Below, in pieces: positions 27,089 to 34,151 of a DNA stretch of 64,000 nt (positions are counted from its first letter, which is position 1; each line of letters opens with the position of its first letter). Source of the DNA: Chitinophagales bacterium (GTDB taxonomy: Bacteria; Bacteroidota; Bacteroidia; Chitinophagales; Chitinophagaceae); NCBI GenBank assembly GCA_017303835.1, contig JAFLBI010000001.1, positions 682,001 to 746,000 on the forward strand. The letters are read 5' to 3'. The position numbers and the translations under genes are program-made. A model generated the notes under the pieces. The model was given only the letters and a program-made list of their open reading frames with translations, was not told the DNA's origin and searched no databases.

Positions 27089-27925
27089 TTAGGGTTTGAT
27101 GAAATATCGACAGGTATGATTCACATAAGTCAGCAATGGGTGAATGCCCTGCTGATCGAAATACTCGTGTACTGCTTTTCTGCAACCAATATTATAGCCA
27201 TAATCATCAATGATGACAATGCCTTTTGGCGAAACCAAGGGATACAAATGCTCCAAACATACTTTGGTACTCTCATACCAATCGCCATCTAAACGCAGAA
27301 TAGCAATAGGGCCAATACTGCCTGCATCAGCCGGAACCGTATCCTGAAACCAGCCTTTGTGGTAATGCAATTGGTCTGCAGGATAACCGATTGTGTTTTC
27401 CAATAATGCTTTATTGATTTCCAATGCACCCGGACCGCCCCATTCATCATAGATGCCCTTTAATGCTGTGAGGGGCTCTTTGCCACTGGCTTTTACTTTA
27501 CTTAATTCCAATGTCTCCTTTACAATTGTTGCATCATCGTGGGTTTCGTCTGCCTGACAAATCTCTTCAAACGAATCAAACAAATGCAAGGCCCTTCTCT
27601 GTGTTCCATGTTGCAGATTGGCAATGGCCATCATACCCGTTGCGCCGCCTTTCCAGGTACCACACTCTACAAAAGCGCCAGGAATCTGGTTACGCTCGCA
27701 ATACACCACGTTCTCGTATAAGCTCACCAATGGTTCATAAGTGAGCATGGTATTTTTCTTCACCACCTGCATGGCTTCAAAAGCCTGATCTTCAAACTCC
27801 AGACCTAGATTGAGTTTAACGCTAAGGCGACTCTCCAAGAGGGCCGCACCTTTTTTATTGCCATAGGGCAGTTTGCGTACCTCATAACCCAGATTGGCCA
27901 ACATACCCGTGATCAGCTTTTTCAT
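27089..27925 (-). CDS. TylF/MycF-family O-methyltransferase
   Basis: SAM- and metal-dependent methyltransferase of 278 residues. Seen: SAM-binding GAFVECGTWKGGATGMMA (about 82), LHLFDSFEEICQAD, and the metal-binding Asp residues in LRLDGDWYEST and VIIDDYGYN. Characterised members methylate macrolide sugars; many bacterial relatives act on surface sugars or unknown hydroxyls. It stands alone here, without sugar or polyketide genes. Confidence 0.87.
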   Translation of the reverse strand: MKKLITGMLANLGYEVRKLPYGNKKGAALLESRLSVKLNLGLEFEDQAFEAMQVVKKNTMLTYEPLVSLYENVVYCERNQIPGAFVECGTWKGGATGMMAIANLQHGTQRRALHLFDSFEEICQADETHDDATIVKETLELSKVKASGKEPLTALKGIYDEWGGPGALEINKALLENTIGYPADQLHYHKGWFQDTVPADAGSIGPIAILRLDGDWYESTKVCLEHLYPLVSPKGIVIIDDYGYNIGCRKAVHEYFDQQGIHPLLTYVNHTCRYFIKP

Positions 27926-28043
27926 GCTGCAAATTTGTGGAATTCAGGAAGAACTCCAGCATTTATCTAAAAGCATCAGTCAATAAAGGCGTCAATCAAT
28001 GTTGAAAGCGGTTAAAATAAAAGATATTCAGCACTTTATATTT

Positions 28044-28574
28044 CTATTTGACAGGCAATGAATCAAGATAGTTTGCAATAAACGCTAGGAGATTTTTAAA
28101 AGCATGTAGAATTGCCGTCATCCAAAATGCAGACTCTTTTCGCCGCTGAAAAATTGTATAGGTTAAGGCTAAAATCCAGCCCATGGGTAGTATTGTTAGA
28201 AAATACCAAATACTATAGGAAAGATGCATCAAGGCAAATAAGATAGTGGAACTGAGTATGCCAATGGATTGTTTATGACTTGGTATAAATTTCTGGCAAA
28301 GGCTGATGGGCAAGCGCTGACCAACCAAAGTCTCCAATACTGGGGCTAGAATAACTGCCAAAATGAAAATCTCTATCTGGTGCTTATTGGTGAAATCCGG
28401 CCCGCCATAAGCTTTGTCTGAAATATCCAGTAAATCAATTGTGATATATGCCGGTATGGAAAATAGGTACGACAGTAGCAAAGCGGTAAACGTAAAAGGA
28501 ATCGGGTGCATAGCCGACCAATAGCTATAAAACCTACCAATTTTTTGTCTGATATAATGAATAGTTCTGATCAT
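28044..28574 (-). CDS. CPBP-like intramembrane protease family protein (degenerate motif 1)
   Basis: Polytopic membrane protein of 176 residues. The CPBP/Abi motifs are partly visible: motif 1 region APVLETLVGQRL (E-T-x-x-x-Q rather than EExxxR), motif 2 FALMH (F-x-x-x-H), and motif 3 HAFKN (H-x-x-x-N). Members include prenyl-protein proteases and bacteriocin-immunity proteins. The altered motif 1 could mean changed chemistry. No linked peptide or toxin gene is seen. Confidence 0.65.
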   Translation of the reverse strand: MIRTIHYIRQKIGRFYSYWSAMHPIPFTFTALLLSYLFSIPAYITIDLLDISDKAYGGPDFTNKHQIEIFILAVILAPVLETLVGQRLPISLCQKFIPSHKQSIGILSSTILFALMHLSYSIWYFLTILPMGWILALTYTIFQRRKESAFWMTAILHAFKNLLAFIANYLDSLPVK

Positions 28575-28750
28575 GTAAGTTCAGTGTACTACTTCATAAG
28601 CGTTAACTCATATGGTTTGAGTCTAATAGATATCTAAAATAAACCATCAAATCTTTATCCTAAAGTTACTGTTATAGCTAATCGTCATGTCCAATAACTG
28701 TCTATCAATGTGCAATTGACAATTGTCAATCAACAATAACCAATATCCTC

Positions 28751-28764
28751 CGCAAACGTTTCCG
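28751..28764. promoter_or_regulatory. Candidate LacI/GalR-type operator upstream of the sugar porter
   Basis: CGCAAACGTTTCCG is a 14-bp palindrome with one mismatched pair, centred on AAACGTTT with a central CG, as in LacI-family operators. It lies 70 bp before the porter ATG and about 27 bp before a weak -7-like box (TGAATTTG at 28791). No LacI-family gene is in the window. Confidence 0.4.
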
Positions 28765-28834
28765 CTTAAAGCAAAATAATTCTTGTTCTTTGAATTTGCT
28801 GGGCACAGTACATTTAAGCAACGAAAGCTTTCCT

Positions 28835-30154
28835 ATGCAACAAAATAAACTCTTGCTTTGGTCGCTCACAGTTGCCTTGGGCGGACTCCTTTTTGGTTTA
28901 GATGTGGCTGTTATCTCTGGTGCGGAACAAACCATACAAGCTTTATGGCAACTTAGTGATGCCATGCATGGGTTGGCCGTATCGATTGCTTTGTATGGAA
29001 CCGTAGTTGGTGCCATGACGGGCGGCATGATCGCCGATGCCATGGGCAGAAAAAAAAGCCTGAGTTGGGTAGGGGTTTTGTTCTTTGTATCTGCAGTTGG
29101 TTCCGCATTGGCGCAAGATGTCTACACTTTCATGTTCTTCCGTTTGATTGGCGGCTTGAGCATTGGTGCTTCATCTGTGATTGCACCGCTCTATATTGCG
29201 GAGATTGCGCCTGCTAGTAAGCGCGGCAGATTAGTTGCTTTGTTTCAATTCAATATTGTGTTCGGAATTATGCTGGCCTATGTATCCAATTATTTCTTTG
29301 GTGAAATGGGTGGGGCAGACGGCTGGCGCTGGATGTTGGGTATTGTGGGTATTCCTTCTTTGTTGTTTACTGTGCTGACTTTCTTTGTTTCAGAAAGTCC
29401 GCGTTGGTTGGCCTTACACAAACAGGACATGCAAGCTGCATTGCTTGTACTACAAAAGATTGATGCTGCATCTGCGCATGAAACGCTTGCATCCATCCAA
29501 TCGGCACATGAACGTAACCAAGCGAAAACAAAAAGCAAGTTCTTTTCAAAAGCTTATGCCAAACCCATCTTATTGGCATGCTTATTAGCATTTTTCAATC
29601 AGGCATCAGGCATCAATGCCATCATTTATTATGCGCCGCGTGTATTTGAGATGGCCGGACTTGGTAAATCTGCTGCGCTTTTATCGAGTACTGGTATAGG
29701 TTTGGTGAACCTGATCTTTACGATGTTGGGTTTAAGCTTGATTGACAAAGCGGGTAGAAGAACACTGATGTATATTGGTTCTTTCGGTTACATTGTTTCA
29801 TTGGGTTTAATTGCGATGGCATTTTATAGAGATGCATTTGATGGGATGACATTCTTTGTTTTTATCTTCATTGCTGCACATGCGATAGGACAAGGCGCTG
29901 TGATCTGGGTGTTTGTAGGTGAAATATTTCCCAACGAAGTGCGTGCCAACGGGCAAGCATTTGGTTCATTCATTCACTGGATATTCGCGGCCATCATTGC
30001 CAATATTTTTCCCATTATGGCAGGTGCTTTCGGTGGAGGACCTATATTCTTATTCTTTACAGTAATGATGGTACTCCAATTACTCTATGTGCGCTTTATG
30101 ATGCCAGAAACCAAGGGTGTGGCATTGGAAGATATGGATGTGAGGATACATTGA
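28835..30154 (+). CDS. Sugar porter family MFS transporter
   Basis: Twelve-span inner-membrane sugar symporter of 439 residues. Signatures are GGLLFGLDVAVISGA (helix 1), DAMGRKKSLSW, RLIGGLSIGASS, PLYIAEIAPASKRGRLV, ESPRWL, QASGINAIIYYAP (helix 7, sugar binding), DKAGRRTL and the terminal PETKG. The QASGINAIIYYAP segment places it with xylose/glucose-type proton symporters. The start at 28835 is ATG; the longer frame would use TTG and add 15 polar residues. It has a possible LacI-type operator, but no catabolic gene is beside it. Confidence 0.92.
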   Translation: MQQNKLLLWSLTVALGGLLFGLDVAVISGAEQTIQALWQLSDAMHGLAVSIALYGTVVGAMTGGMIADAMGRKKSLSWVGVLFFVSAVGSALAQDVYTFMFFRLIGGLSIGASSVIAPLYIAEIAPASKRGRLVALFQFNIVFGIMLAYVSNYFFGEMGGADGWRWMLGIVGIPSLLFTVLTFFVSESPRWLALHKQDMQAALLVLQKIDAASAHETLASIQSAHERNQAKTKSKFFSKAYAKPILLACLLAFFNQASGINAIIYYAPRVFEMAGLGKSAALLSSTGIGLVNLIFTMLGLSLIDKAGRRTLMYIGSFGYIVSLGLIAMAFYRDAFDGMTFFVFIFIAAHAIGQGAVIWVFVGEIFPNEVRANGQAFGSFIHWIFAAIIANIFPIMAGAFGGGPIFLFFTVMMVLQLLYVRFMMPETKGVALEDMDVRIH

Positions 30155-30157
30155 TAA

Positions 30158-30209
30158 GGCAAAAGTGATAAGTGAAAAGGCAAAAGTCAAAAGGTAAAAG
30201 CAAAAAGTA
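30158..30209. repeat. A-rich degenerate short repeats
   Basis: About five degenerate copies of an AAAAGt/g-type unit (for example aggcaaaagtgataagtg) between the sugar porter and the hydroxylase gene. Low complexity; no coding or hairpin signal. Confidence 0.5.
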
Positions 30210-30227
30210 TTAAAGTGCCTACTTATC

Positions 30228-31073
30228 TCAGTTTTTTATATCATTATCATCAGTAGTCTGCTTTTCAGATGCTACTCTTTTAATCTGCATGAAAGGGCTT
30301 TTCATCAAGTAAAGAAAAGATTGTTTCTTTTCTCCTTCAAACTCAACTAATCCGTACTTCATCTGCTCAACAGGCATCATCTTAAATGTGCCGAATAGTC
30401 TGTCCCAAATGATGAAAATGTCTGCAAAATTTGAATCGGTATAGAACTGTTCCTGCTGATGATGCACTCTATGGTGATCAGGCATTACAAAAACAATTCC
30501 AAGTGTATTGTTCAGCCATTTTGGATAGCGTAGATTTGAATGCTCCAGGAAAAGAAAAATATAAATGATGAAATAGTATACAACCATTGAATTCACATCT
30601 GTTCCAAATAAGCCGGCTGTCACAATATTTCCCGTCTGATAGATAAGTACTAACTCAAGTGGATGAAACCGAAGTGTGGTTGAAGAATCCATCGTGGTAT
30701 CACTATGATGTACTCTGTGCAGGCGCCATAAAAGTGGCACTTTGTGTGATGCTCGATGAACCCAATAGGTGGTAAAGTCATACAAAACAACACCCAAAAC
30801 CAGCTTTGCCCAAAATGGAAATTCTACAAAATAGAATAGCCCAATTTGTTGTGTATTTAACCATTCGATAGAGTAGACCTGAATAGCAACAAAAAATATG
30901 TTTAAGCCTGTCAGTACAATTTGAAAAAGACTATTTTCTAGTAAATGTTTTCCTCTTTGTTTAAAACGAAAAGGCGTGGTGGAAACCTGCTCCAACGTGA
31001 AGAAAATCACGAGCAACACGATAATCAGATAATTCTGGTTGGTATTCAGAATTGTGTTGAGGATTTCATGCAT
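30228..31073 (-). CDS. Fatty acid hydroxylase/sterol desaturase superfamily membrane protein
   Basis: Integral-membrane di-iron oxygenase of 281 residues with about four spans. The His motifs are YWVHRASHKVP (HxxxH), LHRVHHSD (HxxHH), and PDHHRVHHQQ. Members hydroxylate or desaturate lipids or carotenoids; the substrate is unknown. It is the first minus-strand gene after the attC-like element, 35 bp downstream of it, and could receive read-through from the metal cassette. Confidence 0.87.
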   Translation of the reverse strand: MHEILNTILNTNQNYLIIVLLVIFFTLEQVSTTPFRFKQRGKHLLENSLFQIVLTGLNIFFVAIQVYSIEWLNTQQIGLFYFVEFPFWAKLVLGVVLYDFTTYWVHRASHKVPLLWRLHRVHHSDTTMDSSTTLRFHPLELVLIYQTGNIVTAGLFGTDVNSMVVYYFIIYIFLFLEHSNLRYPKWLNNTLGIVFVMPDHHRVHHQQEQFYTDSNFADIFIIWDRLFGTFKMMPVEQMKYGLVEFEGEKKQSFLYLMKSPFMQIKRVASEKQTTDDNDIKN

Positions 31074-31108
31074 GGTTGTTTGATGGGTATATTATTTAGT
31101 TGAATTGC

Positions 31109-31309
31109 GACTAACGGCCAGGGCTTGCTGCTGTGCTGGTATTCATTGAACGTCCAGCCCCGAACCGCTGATGATTGAAAATATGAAGATGAAGTTAACA
31201 ACAAAAAGCTAAATAGAATTACGTCGGCTGGAACTGCTGCTGATAGCGAACAAAAAGATGAGAATATATTCGTCAGCCAGCATAGCAGCAAACCCCCTGT
31301 TAGCTGCAT
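31109..31309 (-). repeat. attC-like imperfect palindrome (about 200 bp)
   Basis: Read on the minus strand it opens with GCAGCTAAC (31299-31307) and closes with GTTAGTCGC (31107-31115). Inside, arms ending TTTGCTGCTATGCTGG and, reverse-complemented, CTTGCTGCTGTGCTGG match at 14 of 16 positions. That is the R''-L''-L'-R' layout of integron attC sites, though longer than most known ones (roughly 55-140 bp). It begins 12 bp after the GDCCVxC stop codon, where an attC would sit. Confidence 0.55.
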
Positions 31310-31320
31310 ACCCTTCTCTG

Positions 31321-31533
31321 TCAGCAACAAGATTTGCCCAATTGAATAGGCGGACACTTTACTGTTCCGTAACTGCAATAAACACAACAGTCGCCTTCTT
31401 TTGGTTTAAGTCGTGTCTTACAATTTGAACACTCATAAAAATACTGACAAGCATCTGTTGGCATTGTTTCTTCTTGTCTGTGTCCACAAACGGGGCAAGT
31501 AATAACAGATTGAAGTATGATAGTTTTTTCCAT
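31321..31533 (-). CDS. GDCCVxC domain-containing protein
   Basis: Very Cys-rich small protein, 70 residues with 11 Cys: CPVC (13-16), a Cys at 28, ECSNC, the name-giving GDCCVYC, a further Cys and a terminal SCC. The family occurs with mercury and arsenic genes, and some members have selenocysteine in place of one of these Cys. The biochemical role is not established; thiol-based metal trapping or transfer is likely. Its ATG shares one base with the merTP stop (TAATG), so it is translationally coupled and is the last gene of the cassette operon. Confidence 0.85.
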   Translation of the reverse strand: MEKTIILQSVITCPVCGHRQEETMPTDACQYFYECSNCKTRLKPKEGDCCVYCSYGTVKCPPIQLGKSCC

Positions 31534-32150
31534 TAGTTGTTGATTACAGATTGAGAAGTTACTTTATAACCAGTTTTATTAATGACAGATACAAGGCTAT
31601 CAACGGAAGTTTTACTGTTGTCAAACTTTACAAGGCTGTTGCCCTTTTCGTAAGAAGTATTGAACTCAATCACTCCCGATGTTTTTGAAAGTTCGCTATT
31701 TATATGTTCTGTGCAGCCTTCGCAGGTCATACCTTTTATTTTAAATTCTGCTGTCTGTATGTTGCTTTTGTCAACAATAATAACCTTTGCTTCCTGTGGC
31801 TTTGGATAAAATACTTTTGCATAGTAAGGAAATGCAATTACCAGTCCTGCAAGCACTGTAACGATTGCTAAAAATGATTTTGATTGCCAAAATGATTTTT
31901 TGTTGTCTGCTTCACAGTCGCAGTCAACTTGTTTTTTTGGTTTTAATTTTTGATACCACGCAAACGCAAAAACGGCAACAGTCAAACCGATTAAATATGG
32001 ACGAAAAGGTTCAATCCACGAAAACGAGGAAGCAAGTCCACTTGCACCACCTAAGAAAGCTAAAACTGGTGTTATGCAACAAAGCGAAGCAGCAACTGCT
32101 GCCAACAGACCTGCAACCCAACCTTTACTATTTTTTGTTTTCGTTGTCAT
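31533..32150 (-). CDS. merTP: MerT-MerP fusion mercuric transport protein
   Basis: Inner-membrane metal importer of 205 residues. The MerT part (about 1-130) has three hydrophobic spans, the intramembrane Cys pair in AASLCCITPVLAF, and a cytoplasmic-loop Cys pair in QVDCDCEAD. The MerP-like HMA domain is fused at the C-terminus (about 137-205) with IKGMTCEGCTEHIN. Hg(II) would pass from the HMA Cys pair to the membrane Cys pair. No merA is in the window, so imported metal has no visible detoxifying enzyme. It overlaps arsR by 4 bp (ATGA). Confidence 0.87.
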   Translation of the reverse strand: MTTKTKNSKGWVAGLLAAVAASLCCITPVLAFLGGASGLASSFSWIEPFRPYLIGLTVAVFAFAWYQKLKPKKQVDCDCEADNKKSFWQSKSFLAIVTVLAGLVIAFPYYAKVFYPKPQEAKVIIVDKSNIQTAEFKIKGMTCEGCTEHINSELSKTSGVIEFNTSYEKGNSLVKFDNSKTSVDSLVSVINKTGYKVTSQSVINN

Positions 32151-32524
32151 ACTGTCGCCAAATTTTGTTGATTAATAATTTTAAAAAACGGTCTTAAAGT
32201 TTTTAAATGTTCGCTGCGTAAAGAATAGAAAATAGTTTGCCCTACTTTTCTGGCTTCAATGATGTTTCCGTCTTTTAGTTTGCGTAGATGTTGCGATATA
32301 GCTGGAATGCTCATTCCTAAAATGTCGCTTAGGTCGCAAGGGCAAAGTTCATTTTCTTCTTCAAGTAGAAACATTATTTTTAGCCGCACTTCGTTACCTG
32401 CCAAAGCAAGAACCTGCCCCAACTGTAAAAATGATTTTGAGTTAGCCTTTAACTTTTCTCGGCAACTTTTAATTTGTTCTATGTCTGCCTGTAACCTTAT
32501 GCAAGTGTCGTTTGCCATTGTCAA
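32147..32524 (-). CDS. ArsR/SmtB-family metalloregulatory repressor
   Basis: Winged-helix repressor of 125 residues. The metal-binding motif ELCPCDL (C61, C63) matches the alpha-3 site of ArsR-type sensors of As(III), Cd(II) or Pb(II); extra Cys lie at 8 and 21. The recognition helix follows (MSIPAISQHLRKLKDGNII, about 71-89). It is the first gene of the cassette operon. A perfect palindrome and promoter lie immediately upstream, so autorepression relieved by metal is likely. MAND (residue 3) is an alternative start. Confidence 0.88.
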   Translation of the reverse strand: MTMANDTCIRLQADIEQIKSCREKLKANSKSFLQLGQVLALAGNEVRLKIMFLLEEENELCPCDLSDILGMSIPAISQHLRKLKDGNIIEARKVGQTIFYSLRSEHLKTLRPFFKIINQQNLATV

Positions 32525-32540
32525 ATTTGTTTGTCGGGGT

Positions 32541-32572
32541 CAAAAGTAGTGAAGATTACTTATTTAAGCAAA
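32541..32572 (-). promoter_or_regulatory. Promoter of the metal cassette (-33 TTTG, -7 TACTTTTG)
   Basis: On the minus strand, TTTG at 32572-32569 and TACTTTTG at 32548-32541 are separated by exactly 20 nt. The -7 box is 16 nt before the arsR ATG. Confidence 0.65.
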
Positions 32573-32582
32573 TACTTAAATA
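32561..32582. promoter_or_regulatory. Perfect palindromic operator for the ArsR-type repressor
   Basis: TATTTAAG - 6 nt - CTTAAATA, an uninterrupted perfect 8+8 inverted repeat. The -33 TTTG lies in its spacer, so a bound repressor would cover the promoter. Its form fits ArsR/SmtB operators. Confidence 0.7.
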
Positions 32583-32877
32583 CAAAATTGTCGGCAAGGT
32601 TACAAAGCTGTTTTGAAGTGTCGCAAAAAAAATGTCCAATTAATAAACGGGAAGTGTCCAACAGGGTTGCAGCTAACACATAAATATACGCAATAAGATT
32701 TCCTGAATTAATCGATATTACAAAAAATCATTATTGAAAATCAATCAATTGCTATTATACTTTTTGTATTATAATTACGCCAATACAAATCGCGTAGATA
32801 TTGCTAAACGCTTATAATCGTTTAATACACGGTTATTTGTAGCCGAAAGGCTCACCAAATTTTCGAGCAGCAATGGC
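32583..32877. other. Non-coding stretch on the right side of the metal cassette
   Basis: With the operator region, the gene-free stretch is 32525-32877. This part holds TGCAGCTAACA at 32668-32678 (cassette boundary), two TGTCCAA words at 32633 and 32655, and A+T-rich sequence to the CYTH stop. I see no coding frame, RNA gene, strong terminator or attC-like hairpin beyond the boundary. Confidence 0.6.
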
Positions 32878-33399
32878 TTATGCAGTAAGGGCCAGCAAGA
32901 GATCACTATAAGATTGTTCCACAAATTGCGCTGGCTGAATCTTGAAGAAATCAATATAGTAGTCGCACTGTTCTTGTAAACCTGCTTTGGTATGGCTATC
33001 ATCTTGGGCAATGGCTTCTACTTCTATGAAATGACCTAATCCTGCTACTATGTCAAAATGAAATTTCACATTGTCGATAAAGTAAATCTTGCGCTCTTTA
33101 TCAACTACTACTTTAACACCCAGTTGCTTTGTCAGTATCGCTTTTAATGCAGGGTGGGGCACATGGTTGTATAAAGTAACGGTAGAAGATTTGGCACCGG
33201 CATAATCAGCACGTTCATATTGTATTAATGCATTTTCAATATTGCCTTCGCGTAGCTTTAAACGGCCATGTGTGGCATTAAAATAGGTATCTATCTGGTG
33301 ATCCAGTCCGCGAAATTCCGGTTGTAGCTTTTTCAATTGGTTTTCATAAGGCTCTATGTCCTCAACCTTTGCTTTGAATTCGATATTCAGGTGTGGCAT
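32878..33399 (-). CDS. CYTH domain (class IV adenylate cyclase/thiTPase-like) protein
   Basis: Protein of 173 residues. It opens MPHLNIEFKAKV, the ExExK-type start of CYTH proteins (here E-F-K-A-K), and continues with RLKLREGN, ALIQYERAD, VDKERKIYF and FIEVEAIAQ, all strands of the triphosphate tunnel. Members act on ThTP, ATP or polyphosphate. The ATG at 33399 follows the SDR stop by 2 bp; a longer frame into the SDR gene is rejected. Last gene of the 35.4-32.9 kb operon. Confidence 0.8.
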   Translation of the reverse strand: MPHLNIEFKAKVEDIEPYENQLKKLQPEFRGLDHQIDTYFNATHGRLKLREGNIENALIQYERADYAGAKSSTVTLYNHVPHPALKAILTKQLGVKVVVDKERKIYFIDNVKFHFDIVAGLGHFIEVEAIAQDDSHTKAGLQEQCDYYIDFFKIQPAQFVEQSYSDLLLALTA

Positions 33400-33401
33400 A
33401 T

Positions 33402-34151
33402 TTAAAATGGTCTTTCTGGTGCAGCCGGCCAGGCACCGGCAAAAGGAATGATGCTGCCGGTATGAAAGCAACCCTGCATATTGGCCAGATACAGAATCAG
33501 TTCACCCAGTTCTTCGGGCTTGCCCAATCGCCCAACAGGCACTACCTGTTCAATAAAGTTTCTGCCAACAGGGTCATCTACAAACTTCGCCTTGGGAAAA
33601 TAGGCTTCGCTATACAAGTAATTGGGGCCAATGGCATTCACAGGTATTCCAAATGGCGCCAGTTCAATACTCAATGATTTTACCAAGGCATTGGCTGCTG
33701 CACGGGCTGCATCGGGTATGGCACCACCCAATAAAGGCAGTTCTGTTCTGCAAGAAGTGATGAAAACAATGTTGGCCTTGTTTTGTGCTTTTAGTTTGGG
33801 TAGAATGGCTTGCATCAGTCTGTAAGGATATACCACCACAGCTTCTAATGTGGCACGCAAAGCATCCACATCACCTTCCGCAACAGGGGTATGCACAGCA
33901 GGATAGGCATCGTTGCTAATGAGCACACGAATATCGCCCAGGGTTTCTATTGCAGCTTTTGCTAAGGCTATAGGATCCTGAATGGCCGTACACAATACAC
34001 CCGGAAATTTTGTTGCAAAGTTATTCGCTGATGATTGATGCGCAAAGCTGGTATCCTGCGCCAATACCTTATAGCCATCTGCCAGTAACGCTTGTACAGC
34101 TGGTTCGCCCGCATATTGCGTGGCATTGGTGACTAAAGCTGTTTTACTCAT
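33402..34151 (-). CDS. Halohydrin dehalogenase-like SDR with catalytic Tyr replaced by Pro
   Basis: Protein of 249 residues. It lacks the Gly-rich NAD(P) motif and instead has T-N-A-T-Q-Y-A-G at 8-15, fitting the T-x4-(F/Y)-x-G halide-pocket signature of halohydrin dehalogenases (HHDHs). Other HHDH-like parts are VLISNDAYP, IVFITS, AIGPNYLYSEAYF and RLGKPEELGELILYLA. The triad S-x12-Y-x3-R reads Ser133-x12-Pro146-x3-Arg150 (Pro codon 33714-33716), so spacing is kept but Tyr is lost. Classical dehalogenation is therefore doubtful. It overlaps the upstream MGMT-like gene by 4 bp. Confidence 0.75.
   Translation of the reverse strand: MSKTALVTNATQYAGEPAVQALLADGYKVLAQDTSFAHQSSANNFATKFPGVLCTAIQDPIALAKAAIETLGDIRVLISNDAYPAVHTPVAEGDVDALRATLEAVVVYPYRLMQAILPKLKAQNKANIVFITSCRTELPLLGGAIPDAARAAANALVKSLSIELAPFGIPVNAIGPNYLYSEAYFPKAKFVDDPVGRNFIEQVVPVGRLGKPEELGELILYLANMQGCFHTGSIIPFAGAWPAAPERPF

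Larger units (their letters stand above)
31115..32676 (-). mobile_element. Candidate integron-type gene cassette carrying arsR-merTP-GDCCVxC
   Basis: Boundaries are set by G/TTAGCTGC at the 5' side (minus strand, GTT at 32677-32675) and G/TTAGTCGC at the 3' side (31115-31113). The 11 bp TGTTAGCTGCA at the 5' boundary are the exact reverse complement of TGCAGCTAACA at the start of the attC-like element, as expected if both formed one site in a circular cassette. It carries its own promoter and operator. No integrase is in the window and no attC hairpin is seen on the upstream side, so insertion at a secondary GTT site is possible. Confidence 0.5.

Noticed and set aside
31115-32676. Transposon or insertion sequence around the mer genes
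   Set aside because: There is no transposase, no long terminal inverted repeats and no visible target-site duplication; the boundary repeats fit cassette junctions better.
33402-34151. Calling the SDR an active halohydrin dehalogenase
   Set aside because: The catalytic Tyr is Pro146, so activity cannot be assumed from similarity.
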